A stretch of 64,000 bases of DNA from Druceiella hillmani (GCA_039881145.1 JAYKKI010000029.1:26578001-26642000), one strand, 5' to 3'; shown: positions 1 to 12,371, counted from the stretch's first letter. A program made the numbers and translations. The notes: generated from the sequence alone by a model not told the origin.

Positions 1-2
1 AG

Positions 3-326
3 GCGTGTAAGAGTTGTTAATTTTTTCCCATCATAAGACATCTGCTAGGTATTGTGTAAGTGCGTGTGAGAATTATGAGATTTGTGTTTACATCGTAAAG
101 TATTTGCTAGGTTTGTGCAAGACAATGCTTTATTCAGTATTTAAATAACCGTCACTCTAAATTTTTATTTTGCAGTTATATTAAGTCATTCTAGCATACC
201 TGCCTGAAAAAAACTACAGGCACGTACATTCACGCGTGTAAGATTGATAGATTTTATTTCACTTTACAAGGCTTCTGTACATTGTGTAAGAAAAATATTT
301 TATATGACCGTCGCTCCTAATTTAAC
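3..326. repeat. Degenerate repeated units at window start
   Basis: Three related stretches begin with GCGTGTAAGA or GCGTGTGAGA, near 3, 61 and 232. Each continues through a T-rich segment, a CTGCTAGGT-like or TTGCTAGGT-like motif and TTGTGTAAG or TTGTGCAAG. The second and third also share a following ACCGTCACTC or ACCGTCGCTC block. The units are about 60 to 110 bp and clearly diverged. They may continue to the left of the window. No coding potential is seen. Confidence 0.5.
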
Positions 327-1060
327 TATTATAATAAATATTATTATAATGATAATTCTATTGTCCTATTTATGTTACTGTAAATGATAATTTTGGGAGA
401 TGTCTTTAAATGTACATTGAATATAATTCCAATGAATTTTGAAAGTTATAAATTGGTTTCGCATCTGAAGTTCAATATTTTCGGCCAGTAACACAAAATT
501 TATTTTTTAATGCACTGTATTAGGGACTCATTTCAAATGATTAAAACATGAATAAGAAATAAAAGAATTATTTCGACAATATTCGTAGTTACAAATTATC
601 GTTTGGAATGGTCAGTTCTGAAGCTACGATTGAATGACTTCTACGTAGGGCCGATAACTTTATTATACGCAATTATATTTTTAACATTTAATTGCTGTTA
701 ACTATAGACTGAATTAAATATCAAATCAATCGTACAGTACCAATTTAGTACGTGACATGTTTTATTGAATTGGAACACGTTAAATTTGTACGCTTATCAC
801 AGTTAATCCAAATTTAGATCTTCGACATTACGGTGATGCAATTCGAAATGTTATTGCAGTTATAGCACAATAGATGGTCGGCCACGATTATAAATATGGT
901 TTCTTTATTAAAAACCGATGGTACAACCAAACATTTCTGAGTTTTAGATTCATCATTGAATCCATTAGCATGTATTATTTCCCAATACTGGGTGACTAAT
1001 TTCTTTCATATCACAACAAAATACATCACTAGGGAATAATATAGTTATTTTATTGCAATA
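327..1060. other. AT-rich non-coding stretch
   Basis: Stop codons are frequent in all frames and no splice-bounded open frame was found. It lies just upstream of the Helitron coding relic, so the 5' part of that element (including any HUH replication-initiator domain) would be expected here. I could not recognise it. Confidence 0.4.
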
Positions 1061-3660
1061 TGCATGCTACCGGCTCATTTTCAGAGAGATTATAACGAAG
1101 TCACACGAGTATCAGTCAATGGATATCCATTGTACAGAGGGCGTGAAAATAGTATTAGCATTGATGTTCTAGGAAAATTACTTAACAATTATAATTCGTA
1201 CCAAACAATGCATATTTTTTTGCTAAATCGAATTACCATTTGAATGTGGAAGTTTCCACTAGAGTTAAAAATATTAAATGCATTTATAAGTACGCGTATA
1301 AAGGATGTGATAGTGCCACTATAGAATTATGCAATGAAAGAGTAAACAGGAATAAGGAAGTTATGATTGGTGAATTGAGAATTTTTTTATGGTAGAGTCA
1401 GATTTTTCTTCCTTTTAAATAATCGTCGCTCGTCGAATCGTTTGAAACGGTATGGTGTATTTACGGATTTTCAATAGCTTACAGTCATTAGGCTTGATAT
1501 TAATTTACCATGTGGACAGAAAGTTTACTTTAGAGGGAGAGAAAGACGGAATGCAGCTGAAAATGTTAATAAATGAAATTATTATAATTTTTTGCATTAA
1601 ATGAAAACTATCCCTCTGCTAGTTTATATCACTATACTGAATCTCTGTCACTTTATTAGACAAATGGTGAAAAAAGTGGACGAAGAAGTACGTGGTGGTG
1701 ATAAATCATTACACGCATGTATTTAGTATCTGCAAAGGATGTAGAGCTTTTTCATTTACGTTTGCTATTATTCCATGTTAGTGGTCTTAAATTATTTGAA
1801 GATGTTAGAACTTATGATGGAATTGTTTAAAATACATTTATCGAAGCGTGTTACTTTCGCGGTGTTACGTTAAACGACAATGAACGGCGTGAATATTTAA
1901 ATCAAGCAAATGAATTCAATTCGCAATAACAAATGCGTCATTTATGTATTATTATTTGCTAAATGCTGTATTTTCGCCCCTCTTTTCACTAAATTTGAAA
2001 TATTTCTTTCCAAAGATTTCTTAAGGAAATTCAATCAGAAGTTTTCTTTTAAAAGAGCGACTTTAGAAATTGAAGATATTTTGAAAGTTCATTATTTAAC
2101 ATTTCAATGATATGAATTACCTGTTCCAACGTTAATGCAAGAATTTGTTGAAGTAGATACTTTCAATCCAATCTAAGAAAAGTAACAATTTAATGAACTT
2201 TACGAAAGAGCTAACTTACAACAGCGTACTATAATTGATCGCGTTATTCGTAAAGTTAAAAATCATGACCTTGGGTCAAATGCATTTTGCTTAACTGCTG
2301 ATGCAGGTTGTGGAAAAATATTCACGTAAACTGCGATTATTCATAAATTAAATTTCCTTAATCTTCGTTACATTGCAACTACTTTTTGTGGTATAGCTTG
2401 AACTCTATCAAGTGGAGATACACGGACCTACATGCACTTTTATACATTGTGCTTAAATTGCCCAATTCAATTTTGAACATTTCAGTGGTCAATAATACAT
2501 TAAATAGTAACTATAGTCAATAAATTAATTCATCTTCATAGATTCCTATTGATGAAGTTTCCATGTATCCACTATTATTAAAGTATTATTTATTAAGAAA
2601 AATAGTATAGTATAAAGTATTATTTACTAGAAGTTTCCATGTATCCACTATTATTAAAGTATTTAAAGTTACAGACAGAGTATTTAGAAATTTGTGTACA
2701 GATTAAACTATTAAATTTAAATAGCTTGGAGGTAAAACTATTGCTTTGTGCGGCGTTTTTCGACAAACTTTACCAGTTATTCCACATGAATCGCGTGCTA
2801 TACTACTTGAATGAATTTGCTACATTTCATCACGTCGCTTGAACTCAAAATATGAGGGATTTACTCCACGAATTAGAGTTTGTTTAATTAAAAAAAATTG
2901 TTACGACAAAGTAAGGCAATTTGCATAGCTTGGAAAAAATATTATAGAAATACCACGGCCATCAGTTGCGTTCAAAATAATATAATTAATGATATTTATG
3001 GCAACATTTTGACACAATCCATTTCGAACACAGTTGTTTTAGCACCGAAAAAGAAGATTGTATTTTAATAAATAACGATATACTCAATCATATATCAGTT
3101 GAAGCAAATATTTATCATAATATAGTTTGTGATAACGATTATGAAATCAATAATTATTCAGTAGAGTTTTGAAATTCTCTATCTGCAAGTGGTTTACCAT
3201 CACATAAGTTAGAATTAAGATTAATTGCACTATTCTTCTCGTTAGAAATGTAAATACAAAAGAAGCAATATATAATAAAAAAAAGCGTGTCAAATGTTTA
3301 TATAAAAATGCTATTGATTGCCAAGTTTTAATTGTAATTGCACAAAGTAAGCGAATTTTGATTCCACGAATATATTTTACTATTTTAGCGTTTAAATTTC
3401 AAAGAAAACAATTCTCAATTATTCCTGTATTCACATTTATAATTAATAAGTCACACGCACAAATATTCAAAAAAGTTGGGAATTTATTAAGGCAACCAGT
3501 TTTTACGCATTGTCAGTAATATGTCGCATCAAGTAGAGTTCGGTCTTTCGATGGTTCGACGTTTTATATCTTTGAACAAAATGAACAATGTTATTTAGCG
3601 AAGGTTAAAGCCACATTTACGAAACATATAGTTTATACTGAAGTTTTGAATAGTTGAATC
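1061..3660 (+). pseudogene. Helitron Rep/Pif1-type helicase relic
   Basis: This is the broken coding region of a Helitron rolling-circle transposon, whose protein joins a Rep replication initiator to a Pif1-type superfamily 1 helicase. Reading through several frames on the + strand, conserved blocks appear in the family order. GYPLYRGRE lies near 1120. HLNVEVSTRVKNIK and IYKYAYKG lie at 1235-1310. HLRLLLFHVSGLKLFEDVRT lies near 1755-1810. The Walker A region ADAGCGKIFT is at 2296-2325, where the family usually has AGTGKT. IDEVSM (Walker B) is near 2548, CGVFRQTLPVIPHESRA near 2750, and SGLPSHKLELRL near 3190. A C-terminal INKSHAQIF block and YVASSRVRSFDG lie near 3445-3560. Stops and frameshifts occur throughout, for example TAA just after Walker A, so no functional protein is made. 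The Rep HUH domain and the Helitron termini (5' TC, 3' hairpin plus CTRR) were not identified. Confidence 0.85.
2554..2663 (+). repeat. 76-bp-offset duplication in helicase relic
   Basis: A 34-bp sequence starting GAAGTTTCCATGTATCC occurs identically at 2554-2587 and 2630-2663. The offset of 76 bp is not a multiple of three, so it shifts the frame right after the Walker B motif. Identity of the two copies suggests the duplication is younger than the decay of the surrounding gene. Confidence 0.85.
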
Positions 3661-4626
3661 CACTTCCTACCTACTAATTCTTTTTCAATGAGATTATCAT
3701 TTATTTGTTATATAATTGTATAATTAAATAGTTGAATTTTTTACTTTTATATATTTACTAAATTTTTGTCATCAATTCTCCAATACTTCTTTTACCGTTT
3801 TTCACGCTGCTCCTCATTGCGTCAAGATAAACATTAGGATTTTACATGTAAATTTGCACACGTAATTCTAAGAAAAGAGACAAGTTTAAAACTTAATATT
3901 TCGTAAACGGTAATATTTCGATACAGGGGTCTGTATCGAAAAAGTGTTCACGACATAACGCCAACATTTTCAAAAGACCTATTCAACGTCTTACAGAATG
4001 GGGTATGCGAATATAAAAATCATTTTTATGAAATGTTTACTATCAAATAAAACTATTCATTTTATGAAATTTTGCGAGATTTTATTTCCTAACACGAGTT
4101 TCCACCTAATAGCACTCGTATCTGAGTAAAATGGCTATGACAAATAAACTGATAGCGGATATGATTAAGGTATAAAAGTTTCTAGGATCGCTACGGGATC
4201 CTAAAAACGGATAGTTAGAAAAGTCAAATTCGCTGTAAGACGACTATTTACTAGTATAAGAGATCACCATATCTCTTATGTTTGTCGAAAAATAAGACAC
4301 AGTTTGAGGCATTCCCGTATTATACTATTCATGATATGATATTATGGATGAATGTGGCTAATTTACTTTCCTTAGTTAATTTACTTTCATTAAACATAGG
4401 AATGACAAAGGATGCATCTATTATTCATACGCGGTAATCTGTACATCAAACTGAGTAGACAATATTAAGTATACGAGCCAATTCTTAACTGTTTCTGAAA
4501 AGATTCACTGCTGATGTTGCGGTTCCAATAAAAGAAAATACATTTTTATGAAGAATGCGCCTCTTATACTCGGTTGCTCCAAAAAATCATACTACGAACA
4601 ATAGACATGTTCCTTACAGTTTGTAC
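3661..4626. other. Non-coding stretch after Helitron relic
   Basis: No coding frame is recognisable. It should contain the Helitron 3' end if that survives, but no convincing terminal hairpin plus CTRR was found. A small 9-bp-arm inverted repeat (ATAAGAGAT / ATCTCTTAT) occurs near 4257-4279. Confidence 0.35.
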
Positions 4627-4628
4627 AT

Positions 4629-4685
<57 letters not shown>

Positions 4686-4711
4686 CATACACACATATAT
4701 ACACTGTACAA

Positions 4712-4742
<31 letters not shown>
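4627..4742. repeat. Compound (CA)n/(TA)n microsatellite
   Basis: A (CA) run passes into (TA), interrupted by ACATACACACATATATACACTG, then a second uninterrupted (TA) run. Open frames across it on both strands encode only YIYI-type or THTH-type low complexity and are not genes. Confidence 0.97.
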
Positions 4743-5366
4743 GCGCGAAAGTAATATAGATAGATAGTTGGTATACAGTTAATAAAAAACTGTTAGTTAT
4801 TTCCTTAAACTTAACGATTGTTGCAAGGCTATTTGGATGGAACCGAAATTGCTGGTGACAAAATTGATAAAGCGTATTAGTTTGGCGCACGTGCCCGCTA
4901 CCGCTAAACGTTTAGTAACTTATTGAATTTATGTGGCAGATTCATCAATTAATAGTTGGGTCTGGGATGGAAGATCGTCGCTAACTTTTATCTCTAACAT
5001 ATGTCGCAGTCACCGGTGCGCTTAAGTAATTTCAGAGCCATGCTTCATTGCCGCATTCACCCCAACATAAATTCAAAACAACCCTTACGTAACAATATTT
5101 AATAGGCTATGACAACGGAGCGTTAACTTCTGAATAAATTTACTAACTTATACGGTTTTAATGGCCGCCTTGTATATCATTGAATAAGGGTATTTATTAT
5201 AAACTATACAGTAAAATATTTTGTGGGAGGCGTAAGGTCTGTATATATACATATATTTGTATTTGTAGCATAATGGCGATAGTGACATCTTATGCTTAAA
5301 TATTTACAATAAAACGGATAAGATATCTTGTATAGTATACGAGTTAAACATTAGATGAAGTTCATG

Positions 5367-5427
<61 letters not shown>

Positions 5428-6277
5428 GATTTATAATAATGTATTCATATGTACAAATCGTTTTTTACAATAATTAAGCTTCGCGAAAATGTTATCTTTT
5501 CAGTATAAATTTATACTATGTTAGTTTATTATGCATGGTTTTTATATATGACTACAACCGATAAGAATATCTTACCGTACCTACTTCAATATTCGAATAT
5601 TTTTCTTATTGTAGTAAGTTTGAAAATTCAACTCTTGGTTTTTCAATACCGTATATTCTTCTGTTTTCGAAACTATTACTGTAACTTCATAACTGTCGAA
5701 AATACTTAAAGTTAAAGTCACAGTTAGATATAAGCTTTTATTAGAACTTGCGACAACCAAGTTTCTGCATATTTATCCACTTTTTGAAATATATATTTTT
5801 TTCACATTAATGATTTAAAGATGTAAAAAATGATAATGTAATGCTATACTCAAACGATTAATCTTGCGATCCATTTGTTGTCATATACCATTAAACGCAA
5901 AGATTTTGATCCAAGAAATTGCTCAAACCGATTACTAGTTTTTGTTCAAAACATATATATTCTCAGCTAAACATCCCTATTTACATAGCCAGCTTCTTGA
6001 AATCATCGATTTAAAGATTGAACTCTGGTCTGACACTTTATCATTACATGCTGTTAGCGTGGTTATATTTTTTTAATACTAGTGCCCAATTAAAGGATAT
6101 ATTTGGGCGTTAAGATAACCTTCTCTATCCATAACTCCCTTCTCTTACTTATGACCATAGAACGTTATACTGAATTGTTGATCAATTATTTTACATCCAC
6201 AAACTACGCTGAATTTATTTTTTACGCTCTCCATTTTTGAATAATCCTGCAAATGGACCCCTCAAATGGAGTGAATG
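4743..6277. other. Non-coding stretch with a mildly GC-richer patch
   Basis: About 4880-5070 is less AT-rich than its flanks (CACGTGCCCGCTACCGC, CACCGGTGCGCTTAAG). It may be a conserved non-coding or old repeat segment. The remainder is AT-rich with no gene. Confidence 0.3.
5366..5419. repeat. (TA)n microsatellite
   Basis: A near-pure TA dinucleotide run with one TG interruption near 5381. Confidence 0.95.
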
Positions 6278-6382
6278 TGTAGATAATAAGAATTGAGTCT
6301 AACGACAGCAAAAATACTTGTCTCATCACTTTGTCCAACCGATGAAAAAATTACAATATAAAAATTAGATGTATTTAAACTT
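6278..6382 (+). repeat. Direct repeat, copy 1
   Basis: This shares about 105 bp with 7201-7306, starting TGTAGATAATAAGAATTGAG and ending GTATTTAAACTT, with a few substitutions and small indels. The copies are in the same orientation and 923 bp apart. They could be a local segmental duplication, or the flanks of an insertion. Confidence 0.85.
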
Positions 6383-6694
6383 ACCACCAATTTGCACCAT
6401 AATTTATTCGAATGTCCGTATTAATTACAATGTAGGTATTCATTTTCGTAGGTAGTCGTATTTTTTTAAATAACTTAAAAATAGGATTTTTTTGCGATTT
6501 GCTTTAATATTTGGATTAATGAGTAATAGCGGTTTCATATAATTTTAAACTCGTCTACACACTAATACACCCGCACAGTACAATCCGAACACAGATCTAC
6601 TTAAAGCACATCAGCGTGAATTAATAAGTATAATCATGAGCTTGTTGCGTGTTAAAGTAGCTAATAGGGCACCGTGCAGGTAGCGGTGAATTTA

Positions 6695-6816
6695 GGTGAT
6701 AAATATTCAGGCGGTGTAATGAGATGGTGAATGAGTTGGTTCTACTCTGGTTTAATAATGTGCGCGCGGTCTAAGGCAAAAAATTAACTCCACGAGATTC
6801 ACCTTTTCCTAATTAA
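6695..6816 (+). repeat. GC-richer dispersed element, copy 1
   Basis: About 120 bp align with 20502-20624. Shared blocks include ATAAATATTCAG, GTAATGAGA, GTGAATG, AATTAACTC, ATTCAC and CCTAATTAA, in the same order and spacing. No coding frame is present. It could be an old SINE or MITE fragment, or a duplicated regulatory sequence. The AATTA and TAATTAA content resembles homeodomain-type sites, but this is only suggestive. Confidence 0.65.
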
Positions 6817-7200
6817 ACTAGGTGCACGTGTCGCATGATTCATGAAGAAAGCTCCCTAGATGTCGGTCGCTTAATTACTTGTTTGGGATTAGCGAGGTGA
6901 GCAACAATACGTTTTAAATTTGGATAAGCAGAGCTGTGCAGATTGCATGTATTATTATATTTAGATTGCACTGACACACAAACTCGAGGTTTGATATGAT
7001 TGTATACATTTTCATAATAAGGATAAATTTGTTTCTTTATATATACTAACTACCTCGTTTAAGGGCGACTTACAGTTTAAAGAACTTGGAAACACATTAA
7101 TTTTTGCCAAGTTCTCTAAAGTCTAAGAATATATGCTGTAATAGATTTTGATATGGAAAATAAATTAAACCTTCTTCGATATTTCTCAACTAATATTATT

Positions 7201-7306
7201 TGTAGATAATAAGAATTGAGTCTAACGACAGCAAAAAACTTGTAACTCATAATTTTGTCCAACCGATGGAAAAATAACAATATAAAAATTAGATGTATTT
7301 AAACTT
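7201..7306 (+). repeat. Direct repeat, copy 2
   Basis: This is the partner of 6278-6382. It differs mainly in the central ACTTGTAACTCATAA segment. Confidence 0.85.
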
Positions 7307-7599
7307 TTCATGAAAATAAATCGACTTTTTGCAACTCATTTCTCCCTAAAGCAGAGTAAGTTTAGAGGGTTTATATTCCAAACGATTATATTTTAATTTG
7401 AAATGCAAAAAAAGGGTAACAATGATAATTTATTTTTCTTTCATTTGTATAAAAAACAAGTTAGATTGACGCACTAGCTAATTGATGCAATTGGATTGAC
7501 TGTTATTGGCCACAATGAAACAAATTGCCTAAATTATATATGTTGTTGCATAGTGTCTATTACTTTAAATTTTATATTTAACAATTGAATGATGCTTAC

Positions 7600-7600
<1 letters not shown>

Positions 7601-7661
<61 letters not shown>
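7601..7661. repeat. (TA)n microsatellite
   Basis: About 30 uninterrupted TA units. Confidence 0.97.
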
Positions 7662-7665
<4 letters not shown>

Positions 7666-7769
7666 ATTTTTGATTTGAATTTCGAATATATGTAAACAAT
7701 TGAAACGCTATGAGTCCTGTTTTTTATTCCAAATATGTATACAAAACATCTAAAAGGATAACACGTTTT

Positions 7770-9360
7770 ATATATAAATAATAAATTTTACCCGTTGCTT
7801 CGCTCAGTTGGTTATAGTTAAAAAAATATTAAAAATGCAGCGCCATCTATAATGATTAAAGGAAATTAAATGCCATGCCTTTCTTTTCGTCACTTGTAAG
7901 AAAAATGACGATGAAAATAAAAATACTTAACCTCTAAGATAGGAGTTAAAGAGAGCGAATCAGTTGATTCAAATAATTTTTTTTCGTAGAAATGAAGTGT
8001 CCCAAAATAAAAAGAAGTATATTTTATATCTCGGTCTACCTATTATATCTGTGCAAAAAATCATGTCGATCTATTGCTCCGTTGCGATCTGAAAGAAGAA
8101 CAAATAAACACATTCCTGGGATCAAAATTAGCCTGTATCATTTCCCGGCTCGCCAATCATCTCTTTGCAAAAAATCACTTAGACTGCTCCATGACATGAA
8201 AGAAGAACAAAGAAACACACTTTCAGATTTTTAATATCCGTTGGGATTGTCATATTACTTACGATGAAATTTCTTGGATAGGAAACAATTATCTCTGTCA
8301 AAAAACACTTCGATCCTTTGCTGTGGCCCGACGTCAAAGGAGGGCAAATAAAGACACTTTGTCATTTATAACATTAAAATATTATAATATTAGTTAGGAT
8401 TAGATTTCCCGGGACGGAAAGTAGTCTGTGGCATTGCTGGGTCCGCCAACTCCCTATGTGAAAATAACATCGATTCGTTGTTCCGTTATGATGTGAAAGA
8501 AAGACAAGCAAATACACTTTCGTATTTGTAATATTAGTTGAGATTGTAATATTAGTTTGTCACATGTGTTATTTCTAAGTTCGCCTATCAAGTATGTGCA
8601 AAAAAAACGTCGACCCGTAGTTCCGTTTTCACGTCGGTCCGATAAACAATCATAACACAAATTTATAATATTAATAAAAATTGCAATATCAGTAAGAATG
8701 AGATTTTCTGGGTTGAAAATAGCCTATGTTACTACCTGGCCTGCCAACTATCCCTGTGCACGAGGTGACGTATATCAATGTTACACGAAAGAAGGTTGTT
8801 GTTAGTTGAAAGTTAGTTGGAGGTCCTATATTAGTTAGGATGAGATTTTAACGGTTGGAAAGTAGCCTGTGTCATTCCCCGGCCCGCCAACTACTTCTGT
8901 GCACGAAATCACGTCAATCCGTAGTCCCGTTGCAACGTGAAAGAGGACAAATAAACACACTTTTGCATTTATACTAATTAATAAGGATCGTAATGTATGC
9001 TGAAATGAGGTTTTCTCGCACAAAAAGGAGCCTATGTCACTTCCCGGAAAGTCAATTATCTCTGAGTATAAAATCACGTCGTTATATTTTTCAGCTGTGA
9101 AGTGAAAAAGGACAAACACATATCGCATTTATAATATTATAAGCAGGATTCTAAATTAATGATTCCGTTACTCCATTATATTGCGTATGTAACGATTCAA
9201 AAAATTACGTCGACTCGTTGCACATTTGCGACACTGCTCCCTGAAACGTATTATATGTCATTTCAATTACTTGATCCGTTGCCATGTGAAACAATAACAA
9301 CCAACATACTTTACCATTACGTTAGTTGAGGTGATAAAAGTGTAGAATTAGTCTGTCATA
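7770..9360 (+). repeat. Tandem array of retroelement-tail-like units
   Basis: The region opens with a TTACCCGTTGCTTCGCTCAG-type sequence and then carries about nine diverged head-to-tail units of roughly 110 to 170 bp. Each unit has, in order: an AGCCTATGTCATTTCCCGG-like block, GCCAACTATCTCTGTGCAAA, a CACGTCGATCCGTTGCTCCG-like block, GACGTGAAAGAAGGACAAA, ACACACTTTCGCATTT and ATAATATTAGTTAGGA. Unit centres are near 8060, 8175, 8300, 8470, 8600, 8770, 8910, 9070 and 9210. Sequences of this kind are widespread in lepidopteran genomes as non-LTR-type repeat tails. That assignment is from general recollection and the exact family is uncertain. Short open frames on both strands inside are chance. 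Confidence 0.8.
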
Positions 9361-11348
9361 TATATGACATTGAAAATAATTACGAAAAAATATTTAGGGT
9401 AACAACAAAAGTAAGAGAAGTTAAAATATTCTTTGAAGTGTGTATCTGTAACCTTGTTTATTTGTTCACGCACTATTCAAAAGCGGCTAAAAGAATTTTG
9501 ATGAAGTTTTTATTGGTGGATTCTGTTGGCTCTGAGGTAACATAGAGGCCATGTTTTTTCGCAATCGACCGACTAAACGTATTACGTACACGTAATCTTA
9601 AAATTAATTTAATAATATTTTCAAAGAGGACAAAGCAAATCAGAAAACACGCAGTTGACCGCTTTTATCTTTTTGCTGATCGTTAATTTCAAAGATTCAT
9701 GACTCTTGCAACTATATGTATGAATAGGGCATATCAATATTTTATTATAGATTTTATTATTTAAGACTAGTTACTGAAATAAAAAGATGTTTTTTACATT
9801 CTATATGTTATACCGCATTTTTTTAAAGATAGTCGAATTTAAGGCAGTATCCATGAAGGAATGCAAATAATATCATATTTTTCACCCTTACAAAGTCGGT
9901 TTATTGAGATAGTGTGTCACTATTCATTAAAAGGACATATTTGTCATAAAATTACTTGATCCTTAATTGTCATATTTATCATTGTTACTCAATTCGTTTA
10001 TTTATATTAATTAGATCCTAAATTGTTTACCTCTAGACTATACGCATTTTTGAAACTATGGAGGAAGCAAGCGCGTCAGCAGTTTTAGAAAGTAATAGGG
10101 AAATTACTTTTTATATTTCAATTTTTATTCACTTCAAAATATGACATTTAGTTATATGTGTAAGCAGTGTCTTTAATTTACAGGCAGAAACCAATTAGAC
10201 CAAGCAAAGTGCCTGTCAAAAGTAATAGAATAGTAGATATTAATTAGTCATCACGAGTTCTTGCTACTTAGATAAAGCCACGTGTGGAAAATGAAGTCAT
10301 CGTACACAGAAATTCCAATCAGCTGGCGTGGTCAATAGATAACATGTTAATTAATACTGTAATAATACTAATATATCTTATTGTTCTACCGACGTATTAG
10401 TGATACAAAATAAATGAAACTGGTTACCAATACAAATATTGAACACATAATACAGGCAATCAAGGTAATGGGAGTAGGCTACAAATGTGTTGCACACCAC
10501 AAGAGGCGTCGCTACGCGTGCGTTAGTGATTTTAATTAAAATAATATAAAATTGTTGTACCTGAATTTTCATTTTAATAGTCACTTGGCTGCTTGTCCCA
10601 AATAATCAATTAAATGAATATTGTTAGATTGACTGGAAGTACTTGCTGGAAAATAATATTAAAATTTACACTTCGTGGTATAAAAGTAGTTGTAAAGAAA
10701 TTGATGTTTCAATCGCCTTAGCGTATGCACTATGGTACTATGGTATAGTACGGACTATGGTACAAACCTAAGTTTTGAAGGTTGTTACTTAACTATAAAG
10801 ATGGATAGATGGTAGCATATGTTGTAACTGGAAAGAATTAAAAACCCATTGAATTAGTTTAGTTTCGTAAGGTTTGAATTAAATTGGACTTATGGGATTT
10901 GATGGGAATTTTCTGAGAAATTTCCCTATTATTGCACCCTGACAAAATTGTCATAACTATTTGAAAAATTTTGTTCACCCAAGTTTTTTATATAGGAATG
11001 AAATTCATATTTTTTAATTAATTATTTAACCGATATTCATTTGTTATACCATAATACGAGTTTGGTAAAAATATTTTTAGTCACCCATTTGCGCTCCTGA
11101 CCCCAACTGAATCCTAAATTCACGAATATTGTTTTTATAAGTTAAGTCTATGTTTCATCCACAACAGGCTATCAACATATAAAATTTTATATCAGCTTTC
11201 TTTATTCAGCTTCATTTCAGCTTCAGATTTATTTCAGCTTCATAATAAAATTCTAATGCTGATGGTTCTGAACTCATCGATATACTTTATATTATATTAT
11301 GTCGATTATCAAATTTCTTCAAACTGTTTGTTATAAATTATTTTTTTA
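9361..11348. other. AT-rich non-coding stretch
   Basis: No gene is recognised. A small internal repetition of ACTATGGTA occurs near 10729-10761. Frames are broken by stops everywhere. Confidence 0.4.
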
Positions 11349-11489
11349 GGGATCCGTACCACAAAAGAGAAATGGAATCTTTATAAGATCATTCACGTGT
11401 TTGTATCTATGTCTGTCACCGCCGTTTTTTTTTCAAAAGTCGCTTCACGTAGAATGATCAAATTTGGAAAAGTAACAAAACTTAGTAAA

Positions 11490-11551
<62 letters not shown>

Positions 11552-11810
11552 ATAATATAGTCAATACTCTGAAATGTTTGCTTGTACAAGAAATTGTTTT
11601 TAATTCCATAAATAGTTTGGTATATCGTTTGAAAGGGCTAATCATAAGAGCTTCGAACAATTTTTTTATAATTTCTGGCGGTATATCTTCAGATATATAA
11701 CGAAAAATAGGCCAAAAATATTTTTCCCTCCCCTTATTTACGAAACAACTCAACCTAAAATTATGGAAAAGTAAGGTTTATAGAAACCTACTCAGAAGTT
11801 ATAGGAAAAC
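11349..11810 (+). repeat. Interspersed repeat, GGATCCGTACC...GTCTGTC type
   Basis: The start GGGATCCGTACCACAAAAG is followed by GGAATCTTTATAAGATCA and a GTCTGTC motif. It resembles a non-coding repeat common in insect genomes, of the form GGTTCCGTACCTCAAAAGGA...GGAACCCTTATAGGATCA...GTCTGTCTG (from memory). A (TA)n run lies inside. A probable relative lies in the opposite orientation at 35740-36215. The 3' boundary is approximate. Confidence 0.6.
11494..11547. repeat. (TA)n microsatellite
   Basis: An uninterrupted TA run following AAACCGCA inside the interspersed repeat. The open frame over it is low complexity only. Confidence 0.97.
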
Positions 11811-11848
11811 TACAGCGACTATTCTAGATATTATTATTTTTGAAGCCT

Positions 11849-11851
<3 letters not shown>

Positions 11852-11892
<41 letters not shown>
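11852..11892. repeat. (TA)n microsatellite
   Basis: An uninterrupted TA run immediately followed by a perfect 14-bp-arm hairpin. Confidence 0.97.
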
Positions 11893-11895
<3 letters not shown>

Positions 11896-11897
11896 AT

Positions 11898-11929
11898 TTC
11901 ATTATATTATTGTAAAATAATATAATGAA
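11898..11929. repeat. Perfect inverted repeat, 14-bp arms, 4-nt loop
   Basis: Left arm TTCATTATATTATT and right arm AATAATATAATGAA are exact reverse complements separated by GTAA. Confidence 0.9.
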
Positions 11930-12371
11930 TGGGTATAGTATAGTTAGCGCAGAGTATGTCGTCATGACTTTAGTATGTGTAACATCAATAGTAGTGCTTA
12001 TATTAACTGTGAAAATGGCTATTTGATATTAAAAATAATACGAAATTTTAAATAATTGCCCTGTTTGAAATAACGTTTATAAGACTACCGCAGTAAAAAC
12101 AAAACATATTCAGTAGGAGTTGAACTTGTAGCATTATGGGTCCCCATATATTTTGGGCATACACTTACATGAGCCATACATAGTATTTCTATTAAACTAA
12201 TTACATATATTCATAGGAAAAAGTAATAATTTTTTTATCATATAAATATATTTCCTAAGAGTAATAAATTTCATGGGCGCAAAAATAGTACGAATTTCTC
12301 AAATTCCTATTAGATTTTGAAATATTGTTATTGTATTAGATAAATTTTAGGTAAACTATTAGTGAATGATG
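11930..12371. other. AT-rich non-coding stretch
   Basis: No gene, repeat or RNA structure is recognised here. Confidence 0.4.

Noticed and set aside
4555..4890. Overlapping open frames on both strands rich in Y, I, T and H
   Set aside because: They are simply translations of the (CA)n/(TA)n microsatellite. The same applies to frames over 11494, 18557, 35671, 39289, 42422, 46702 and 50754.
8835..9128. 97-codon minus-strand open frame
   Set aside because: It lies inside the diverged tandem repeat array and follows the repeat units, not a protein family.
7770..9360. CRISPR array (repeated units with spacing)
   Set aside because: Units are 110 to 170 bp, strongly diverged and contiguous, with no short identical repeats and unique spacers. 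The context is eukaryotic.
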